This document shows, in pieces, positions 57,201 to 64,000 of a DNA stretch of 64,000 bases. Both the position numbers and the translations under genes were made by a program. The first letter of the stretch is position 1. Each line of letters begins with the position of its first letter. The DNA is from Iris pallida (Eukaryota; Streptophyta; Magnoliopsida; Asparagales; Iridaceae), in NCBI GenBank assembly GCA_029216955.1, contig JANAVB010031417.1:17956867-18020866 (forward strand), written 5' to 3'. Under the pieces are notes generated by a model that was not told the origin of the DNA, ran no database searches, and worked only from the letters and a program-made list of their open reading frames with translations.

Positions 57201-58826
57201 AGATGAATGACCGACACGCTGGTGGTGGAGTAGCAAGTCGGCTTCTGGTGGTGCGGCTGCGACCAAGGATGCCAATGCGTTGTCCAGTCCAGTCCTGTCT
57301 AAATACCACAGCCCCTTATGCCATGTGCCAGTCCCAAGTCGTCGTCCTGTCCCCTTCTCCTGAAAAGTCACCGTAGGAATGTCAAAGGAAACAGTACAGT
57401 TAAGATCAAGTATAATGGCACTAATGGATAAAAGATTGACAGGAAAAGATGGAGCATGTAAGACATTGGTTAGAGTGATGGAAGGGGTGCATGCGACAGT
57501 GCCTTTACCCACTACAGGGCTAGATGTACCATCAGCGGTCTGAATACTCTCCGGCAATGGCAGTTGAGTATAGTCCTGAAACGCACCACGGGATCCCGTG
57601 ACATGGCGAGATGTCCCAGAGTCCATTATCCATCCTGGCTGATGGACTGATGCAAGAGCACGGGCAGGATTACCGGTGCTGGTTTGGGCAAAGCAACTCC
57701 TGAGATCCCCCGAGGTAGAAGACGCCCCAGGACTGTCGGCCGAACCCAGCTTTGTGCCTCGCAACTTCTCAAGGAACTCCCGCTCAAGCGGGGTTATTTC
57801 AGCCAGTTGATTCTCTCCCCCTTCCTCCACTAGATTCGCTTTGTGTCCTCCCCGTCTACCAGCATATCCTCCTCTACTACCACGTCGGACTCCACGACCC
57901 CGTCCTCGATCAGTAGACTAATTTTGCAAGGGTTTTGGACAAAATCAGATGTAATGTCCGGAGTCACCACAATTGTGGCAAACACCACCAACAGATGGAG
58001 GTTGACTGAAGGCAGCAAGGGCAGACTTTTCAACCTCGGCTCGCTCCCCCTGGTAGGAGCCCTTGTTGGGCATCAACTTCAGTCGAGCTTCTTCCTGTGT
58101 CATGACGGCTATAGCTTCTTCCAAGGTCGGAAGCGTGGGTTGGGATAGGAGGATATTCCGTCTCTGCTCAAACACAGGTTGTAGTCCCTTCAGAAATTTC
58201 ATCATACGCTGCCGCGAAATATAAGCCAGGAACGTCTGAAAGTACTTAGCGAACGCCGATTCGACTTGTGCATCTTCCATCCCAAGAGGATCATAATGAT
58301 CCAGATCAGACCAGTACTTCTTCAACAGGGCTGCGTACTCAGAGATGGTACGTTCGTCTTGGGTCACCCTATCGAGTTCATCTTGTAGTTGAAAGACCCG
58401 CATAGGATTGCCCGAGCCGGAGTACATATCTTTTAGAGTCCGCCATATATCCGCAGCAGCCTCCATTGCCTCGACATTGCCCGACACCTGGTCGGTTAAT
58501 GAGGCAGTCAACCACCCAGCTACTACGTTGTTGACAATCTCCCAAATAGCAAACTCCTTTGCGGAGTGATCGGCTGGCGCCTTGGCTTGGCCAGTGACAT
58601 AGCCAACCAAGCCACGTCCCTTCAGCGTCCGCATCGTCTGCCGCGACCACTTCAAGTAGTTGGACGTTCCTTCCAACTTCGTCTCCAGCTTCCCCATTTT
58701 GTAAGGTGACGGATCCACATCAGTATGGATCACACGTGGGGTTGCCTCGGTTAATCTCTTTGATAAGATATCATCAACCAAGGCTTTCATCTCTTCGGCC
58801 GTCAGTTTGCCACTGATCGAATCCAT
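54273..58826 (-). pseudogene. Copia D gag-pol, one frame with four stop codons
   Basis: A single minus-strand frame starts at ATG 58826 (MDSISGKLTAEEM) and ends YRPS-stop at 54273. It has gag, a zinc knuckle CHNCGDSGHYI broken by TGA at 57945-57947, a TAG at 57918-57920 in the RGG-rich tail, protease (IMDSGTSRHVT near 57600-57630), TAA at 57150-57152 before the integrase zinc-finger cysteines, and TAG at 56925-56927 in the integrase core. The last 875 codons (56900-54273) are fully open: integrase C-half (SDNGTEYTN; NGVAERKNRH), RT ([20 protein letters not shown] about 55200-55228) and RNase H (RSTAEAEYRAM). No frameshift was found, so all damage is nonsense substitution. Confidence 0.95.
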
Positions 58827-59637
58827 GGCGTCTTCAACTGTGAACCCTATTCGTCGTCTTCTTTGTCGTCGTCGGAGTCTGCAACTGACCCAACGTCGTC
58901 GTCTTCGTCGTCTACGTCGTCTTCTTCAACGCCAGAGACTTTACTAATGCGCTACTAACTTGGCCAGCACCGGCGCGCGCACGTAAAGTGAACACGTCAG
59001 GACACCAGAGAAGACATGATCAGTCTCTGTATAGATCCCGATGTGAAGAAGGAATAACAAATAAAGCATTTGTTAGTTCCAAACGGCGTAAGCGAGGAAC
59101 AGAGATTGTGCAAATAAAGCATTTGACAGCCGTCTCTATTCGAAATACGCCAGTTTTTTTTTTTTTTTTTTTTTTGTAAAAAAAAAGAGGCGGCTAGGGT
59201 TAGGGTTAGGGTGTGGATGGGGCTGCTAGGGTTAGGGTTTCCATGTCAAGAGAGGGAGAGGGAGGAGGGGGGGGCGGGGTGCTGCTGGTGGTCGGGGGGT
59301 GGGGGGGACTGCTGGGGTCGGGGGGTAGAGGTGAGGGCTGCTGGCGGTTGGGGGGACGGCTTGGGGGGGGGGGGGGGGGGGCGGCCTGGGAGGGGGTGGG
59401 GGGGCGGCCTGGGCGTGGAGTGGGGGGCGGCTTGGGGGGGGGGGGGGGGCGGCCTGGGAGTGGGGGGGACGGCTTGGGGGGGGGGGTCGGCAGGAGAGGG
59501 GCTGGTAGTGGGGGGGGGGGGGGGACGGCTTGGGGGGGGGCGGCCTGGGAGGGGGTGGGGGGGGGGGGGGGCGGCTGGGAGAAGGGGGGAGGTTAAATTT
59601 TTTTTTTTTTTTTGTGGAGAGAGAGAGAGAGAGTTAT
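58827..59637 (-). other. Leader of copia D: C-rich (minus) with telo-box-like motifs
   Basis: About 810 bp between primer-binding site and gag ATG. On the plus strand 59240-59590 is extremely G-rich with runs up to about 18 G, beside TAGGGTTAGGGTTAGGG at 59195-59213, a T run at 59155-59175 and a GA repeat at 59618-59632. A CGTCGT repeat zone lies at 58850-58925. The same C-rich character marks the leader of copia C (17436-17556). Glycine-rich frames in this stretch are compositional artefacts. Confidence 0.8.
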
Positions 59638-59650
59638 GGCTCTGATACCA

Positions 59651-59772
59651 TGTAGAAAATAATGGATTGATAATTTTATTGATGGACTACTTCACTACTT
59701 ATAGGGAGTCTAGCTCCTCTACATATAACATATTCCGATGTGGGACTAAAAGTCCCTTATTGATTCTCAACA
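59651..59772 (-). repeat. 5' LTR of copia D
   Basis: 122 bp, identical to the 3' LTR; followed on the minus strand directly by the primer-binding site TGGTATCAGAGCC. Confidence 0.95.
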
Positions 59773-60480
59773 TAAACAATAATGTCATAATGCTTGAGCA
59801 TACTGCGACAAAACATACACTTTTTAAGAAGCATTTACCTCTTTTGACTTGTCAGCTGATACAACAAAAGATTTAAAACTCAATAGTCGAAGGATTTCAG
59901 ATGAATAGCTCTCATCACATCTTTATTTAGAATCTGGATAATATAAAGGATGCATTAAATGTCAAGATGAATTTCTCTTGTTATACAAGATAAACACCAA
60001 GAATGCTTACAGATTACACAACACTTTAGGGGGGAAAGAGCAGCATTTAATAACTAGCGCTGAACCAGAAAAAGACATCAGAGTTAGATGGGGAAAAAAA
60101 GCCCTTCACCCCAACCAAAAGTTTGCACATAAGCCTTATCCCATCTGTTTGAGACTTGCTTTTGTTGGTTTACTTGTGACACGTTTTAAGTTTGTGAACT
60201 ATCTAGGATACTTCTAAACCTTAGAATCAACCCTTCAAAAACTCTGTTAAACAAGAACATTAACTTAATATAATATGATCAATGTAGAACCCTGAACAAT
60301 AAGTAACAAATACCATCAACTATTCATTCAGATTAAGCCTCTGGTACCATAGGTCTCTCCGGAAAAAAAAAAGGAATAAAAGCAGAAAGATGGTTGTAAG
60401 AAGAAAAAAATAGGGGGAAGGGAGGGAGGGGAAGAGCTATAATGGTCTTTGAGAGCCCAATCATTATAAACATCCCACAT
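59773..60480. other. Host sequence, no gene seen
   Basis: AT-rich, with an 80-codon plus-strand frame at 59978-60217 that has no recognisable motif. Purine-rich G/A stretch at about 60395-60435. It may include the unknown start of the copia E LTR. Confidence 0.4.
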
Positions 60481-60699
60481 GAGCAAGATAATTGCTGGTA
60501 TATTTAGTACAGTAATATGTTATATTTAGTACGGGAATATGTTATGTTTAATATGGGAATATCTTGAGAACATATTTGGGATGCCAGAATATGCCACAGG
60601 ATATTCCATTGGATATTCCATGATATAAAGGCTATATAAAGCCTATCAGACTGTCAATGAAATCATCTCATCAATCAATTACAACATGGTATCAGAGCC

Positions 60700-61139
60700 A
60701 TCTTTCCACAAATCCTAGCCGCCACCAAACCCTAACCTTTTCCCTCCTCCCTCTCTCCCCGCCACCAAAATCCTAACCCGAAGCAGCCTTCCTTTCCCCC
60801 GCGGTCGCAGCAGTCCCCCCCCTTTACGTGCGGCTGCTACTGCGACTGCTGCTGCTGCAGCTGCTACTGCCGCAGCTGCTACTGCAGCGACTGTTGCTGC
60901 TGCTGCGGCTGCCGCTGCTGCCACGGTGGCACGAGCGCCGACCGCTCCCCCACGTGCGCGCTACCCCACCCCCTTGTCGCACAGAACGACGCCTTTGTTG
61001 CCATTGTTCGGATCATTCCGAAAGAGGACACCGATGCCTAGATCTGATGAAAACAGACATGTTCGGATCTAGGAATGGACGACGAGGCCGAGCGTGAGTC
61101 GTGGAGCGGGCGTGACGTGATCAGAGAGGAGGAGCATCA
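60700..61139 (+). other. Leader of copia E with GCT/GCA trinucleotide repeats
   Basis: 440 bp between primer-binding site and gag ATG. It includes AACCCTAA phrases (60727-60775), then CTGCTGCTG-type imperfect trinucleotide repeats (60830-60925). A frame at about 61000-61045 encodes LCCHCSDHSERGHRC, which resembles a zinc knuckle but lies upstream of the true gag and ends soon after. Its meaning is unclear; it may be captured or ancestral coding sequence. Confidence 0.5.
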
Positions 61140-62162
61140 ATGGAGGAGATTATCAAGAAGCTGGATTCTGCAGAGGTCGCGACGTTGATGAAGTTGATAA
61201 AGATATCGGCTGGTGAAAGCACGACACGAACGTCACCGAAGTTGGAGCTTCCCTCCATCGATCTGAAGCTGGATGGACCAGCCACCTATTTGAGTTGGTC
61301 ACGACATGTGAGAAGAACCCTCGTAGGAAAGTACCTGGAGGGGTTCCTGACGGGCAAGAAGACAGAGCCGGACGAGGGCTCGGCAGGACGCGACGAGTGG
61401 AAGTCCACTCATATGGTAATCTACATCTGGCTTCTCAACTCCTTAGTCCAGTCTATTGCCGACACAGTAGACGGCATTGAAATGGTGAAAGATGTGTGGG
61501 AGAAGTTGAGGAGGACCTATAATGGTGTGGGGAACAACTTACGGATCTTCCAGATAAAGAGGGAGATCGACGATACCGTACAGGAAGAAAAGACCGTGCA
61601 GGGGTATGCCACGGAGTTGGAATGTCTGTGTTTGGATTATAATCACTCCTCAAAACGGACGAGCTGCGGGGACCCGAAGTATAAGGAAACATATGTGTGT
61701 CTGCAGGAGAGGACGATGAAATTCCTCAAAGGGCTGACTGCAGCATTCGCACAGAGGATGGTCTTACTTCTCGTCCAACCAGAGATCCCTAGTCTTGAAG
61801 ATGCTATCTCGGCCATGATCCAGGAGGAGACATGCATCAGACTGCAGGCGGAGACAGGTAGTCCCTCCGAAGCAAAATCAGTACTAGCGGTTACCAGCTC
61901 GGACGACACAGGGTCCAAGGGAGAACCCTGGAAGCACAATCGACAGTGCTATAACTGCGGGGAGATGGGCCATCATCGGTATGCTTGTAACAAACCACCT
62001 AGGAAGGGAGACTCAGGTGGTGGACATGGACAGTTCGGTGGACGAGGATATATTGGAGGACGTGGTCGTGGTCGAGGGGGTCGACGAGGCGGCCGAGGAG
62101 GTTATCGGACAAATCTGCTGGGTAACAGAAGGGAATGGAGGAGCTGTTGGCACTTTTACTGA
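61140..62162 (+). pseudogene. Copia E gag
   Basis: 340 codons from MEEIIKKLDSAE. Gag core phrases (YLSWSRHVRRTLVGKYLEGFL; VWEKLRRTYNGVGNNLRIFQ; MKFLKGL) parallel those of C and D, and a CCHC knuckle CYNCGEMGHHRYAC lies at about 61948-61990, then an RGG-rich tail. In relatives gag runs straight into protease in one frame. Here the frame changes around 62120-62160, where the continuing sequence (TEGNGGAVGTFTEEDQALL) is in another frame, so E carries a frameshift. Confidence 0.85.
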
Positions 62163-62865
62163 GGAGGATCAGGCACTGCTGGATCTGCTGGAGAGGAAGC
62201 AGAGAGCGTCAACCGAGGAAGACAGGAGGAGTGGAACAGAGAAGGCATCCACCTCATTCTTCGTTGGGGACAACGCCGCTATGTATGCCCAAACATCAGA
62301 AGGTACTGACGAGTCGCTTGTTCTTGCATCTATGTCTTTCCTTAAAACGTCAGACTGGATTATCGACTCAGGAGCATCTCGACATGTGACAAAAAATGCT
62401 AGTAAGTTTTCTTCTTACACTCACCTAGCATCAGCAGACATCATTCAGACAACAGATGACACTTTTCAGCCAGTGGTCGATAAGGGTACTGTTAATTGTA
62501 CAGGTTCAGTAAGATTATCCAATGCTCCATCCTTTCCAGTCAGTCTCTTGTCTATTAGTTCGATAATTCTCCAACTTAAATGCATTGTTTCTTTTGATAT
62601 TTCTACGGTGATCTTCCAGGAGAAAGGGACGGGACGAAGACTTGTGACTGGCACTTGGCATGAGGGACTGTGGTACCTAGATCGAGAAGGACTGGACTCA
62701 GCACTGGTATCTATAGTAGAGAAGGCTGGAATGGGAGGACTGCAACAGAGGACTGAGGAGACTTTGATACTTCATCATAGGAGGATGGGACATTCTTCCT
62801 TTGATACTTTAAGTTATATCCAGAGACTTATGCAAAAACAGATAATAATAAAAATTAGTATGTGA
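62121..62865 (+). pseudogene. Copia E protease and pre-integrase region
   Basis: Contains the protease motif WIIDSGASRHVT (about 62356-62391), the SLLSISSIIL and FQEKGTGRRL stretches shared with C and D, and the start of the integrase zinc finger (LHHRRMGHSS). The frame breaks near 62840-62860 in an A-rich segment, before CDTCEL. Confidence 0.85.
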
Positions 62866-64000
62866 TACATGCGAGTTAGGAAAACTTACTAGAAGCTCAT
62901 ATGTTGGTACGGGTCATAGGAGCTCTATTGCTTTTGAGATAGTACATTTCGATGTTTGGGGTCCATGCACTATTAACACTATGAATGGGTATAAATATTT
63001 TGTTTCCTTTATTGATTGTGCCTCTCGTGTCACCTGGCTGTATTTGATGAAAAATAAGAGTGATGTACCTGCTTGTTTTCGAGATTTTTCATAAGCATGT
63101 CCAGACTCAGTACAACGCAGTTGTGAAGATACTGAGGTCTGACAATGGAACAGAGTATACCAACAGGACGCTTGCAGAATACTTGTCAGCACACGGGATC
63201 AAGCATCAGACCACCTGTGCATACACACCAGCACAAAATGGAGTAGCAGAAAGGAAGAACCGACACCTTCTGGAGGCCACAAGAAGTATGATGATCGACA
63301 TGAATGTCCCACAAAGTCTGTGGAAGCATGTAGTGTTAACAGCAGCTCAACTCATCAACAGGATGCCTTCGAAAGTCCTGGAATGGAAGTTCTCATGTGA
63401 AGTATTACAAGGCAATAATAGTGGGATACTTCCATTGAAGGTGTTCGGATGTGTGTGTTTTGTGAAGGACAACGGACCATCAGTTGGAAAACTTGACCCA
63501 GAGCGGTCAAGTGCATCTTCGTGGGCTACTCAGCAACTCAGAAGGGGTATGTGTGCTGGAGTCCAGTAGAGAAGAAGAAGTTTGTCAGTATGAATGTCCA
63601 CTTCCGGGAGCATGAGCCATACTACCGCAAGGAGAGAACTTCACACAACATGTCTAATACTACCAGTATAAGGCGAGAGGGGGAGATGGAGAACCTGGTG
63701 GTGACTGATTTGGAAGTTTAGCATGGAGGCACGGTTGAGGAGGAACATGAAGGTGAAGCAAAACAGGGGAAGGAGATGAGAAGTGTTAGGCCTACGGCTC
63801 AGGAGAAGTTACTTACCAACAGCAGGAGGGAGAAGCAAACTGCAGGACCAGTACCTACAGTGCCAGTGCCAAGTCCATTGCCTGCGTTCGTCCCAACTCC
63901 TGAGACACCTACACCACCATCCCCTTCAGGTGATATCATTCCTCCTACTCCTCACACACCACTATCTGTACGAAGGACCACTCGCAGCAATGCAAAAATT
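62850..64000 (+). pseudogene. Copia E integrase and linker, fragmented and cut by the window end
   Basis: Integrase is readable across three frames: LVCDTCELGKLTRSS, DVWGPCT, a break at about 63085-63095 (extra T), SDNGTEYTN and NGVAERKNRH, a break at about 63498-63502 (one base lost in DPRAVKC), then GYSATQKGYVCWSPVEKKKF. A TAG at 63719-63721 interrupts the linker, which stays open afterwards to the window end (PVPTVPVPSPLP; RRTTRSN). RT is beyond the window. Multiple frameshifts plus a stop make E older or less constrained than D. Confidence 0.85.

Larger units (their letters stand above)
54144..59772 (-). mobile_element. Ty1/copia element D, structurally complete
   Basis: 5629 bp on the minus strand. 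122-bp LTRs at 54144-54265 and 59651-59772 are identical by eye, and flanks are TAAAC on both sides (54139-54143 and 59773-59777). The primer-binding site (tRNA-iMet, plus 59638-59650), leader, gag-pol and polypurine tract (plus 54266-54275) are all in place. Same family as C, A and B. Four in-frame stops in an otherwise unshifted gag-pol make it coding-dead. Confidence 0.95.
60490..64000 (+). mobile_element. Ty1/copia element E, 5' part (continues past the window)
   Basis: The LTR ends TACAACA at 60686, followed directly by TGGTATCAGAGCC (primer-binding site, 60687-60699). LTR start is uncertain: a plausible TG lies near 60496, and a TATA-like ATATAAAGG is near 60623. Leader, gag and pol to the post-integrase linker follow; RT, RNase H and the 3' LTR are off the window. 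Related to C and D at the protein level but clearly a different subfamily. Confidence 0.8.

Noticed and set aside
59211..59645. Glycine-rich frames of about 130-144 codons
   Set aside because: Produced by the G-run leader of copia D on the antisense strand. They would not be translated from the element's own transcript.
60715..60924. Alanine-rich minus-strand frame
   Set aside because: Reads the trinucleotide repeat in the copia E leader on the antisense strand.

Overview
The window reads as plant nuclear DNA, and a flowering plant is the likely source. It carries the last exon of an F-box protein of the FBW2 type, a GC-rich PPR gene remnant, plant-type LTR retrotransposons primed by initiator tRNA-Met, a LINE with a zf-RVT tail, tRNA-derived SINEs, hAT and MITE hairpins, and long (TA)n arrays. 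The GC-rich PPR exon would suit a monocot, but the species cannot be fixed from sequence alone. The only plausibly functional host gene is the FBW2-like exon at the left end. Most of the rest is nested transposons.

Layout. 1-2.5 kb: intron, terminal exon and 3' UTR of an FBW2-like gene. 3.3-9.8 kb: a minus-strand PPR pseudogene split by a complete, very young Ty3/gypsy chromovirus (3506-9170; LTRs differ at 1 of 521 positions; one open 1519-codon gag-pol). 9.8-17.3 kb: AT-rich host DNA with two hAT-like foldback elements, two SINE copies inside (TA)n tracts, a MITE hairpin, and two diverged copies of a local segmental duplication, each with a small exon-like block.

17.3-48.5 kb: one large nest. 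A Ty1/copia element (here 'C') has its 5' LTR at 17286-17422 and its 3' LTR at 48356-48474, both flanked by ATCTC. Inside it lie scrambled copia pieces, two minus-strand copia pol fragments (A, B), a decayed Tat/Ogre-like Ty3 element that is itself cut by a 2.4-kb solo LTR, and an 11.2-kb LARD-like element with about 3.5-kb LTRs and no usable coding capacity. Host sequence to the left of the nest (exon-like block) and to the right (48.9-49.3 kb) belongs to the second copy of the segmental duplication, which independently supports this reading.

48.5-54.1 kb: host DNA, a 5'-truncated LINE with an intact RT/zf-RVT ORF, further LINE 3' ends, a MITE hairpin and a long poly-C tract. 54.1-59.8 kb: a structurally complete copia element ('D', minus strand) with identical LTRs and a perfect TAAAC target duplication, but four in-frame stops. 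60.5-64 kb: the 5' LTR, leader, gag and first half of pol of a related, more decayed copia element ('E') that runs off the window.

I found no new gene system of the defence or biosynthetic kind. The most unusual signals are the hairpin-coding 36-bp repeat and the matching GCCGCATG array in the Tat-like element, the LARD with palindromic islands in its (TA)n tracts, the hAT copy with a paralogous empty site, the mosaic copia junctions that suggest template switching, and a structurally perfect but coding-dead copia copy that was probably mobilised in trans.
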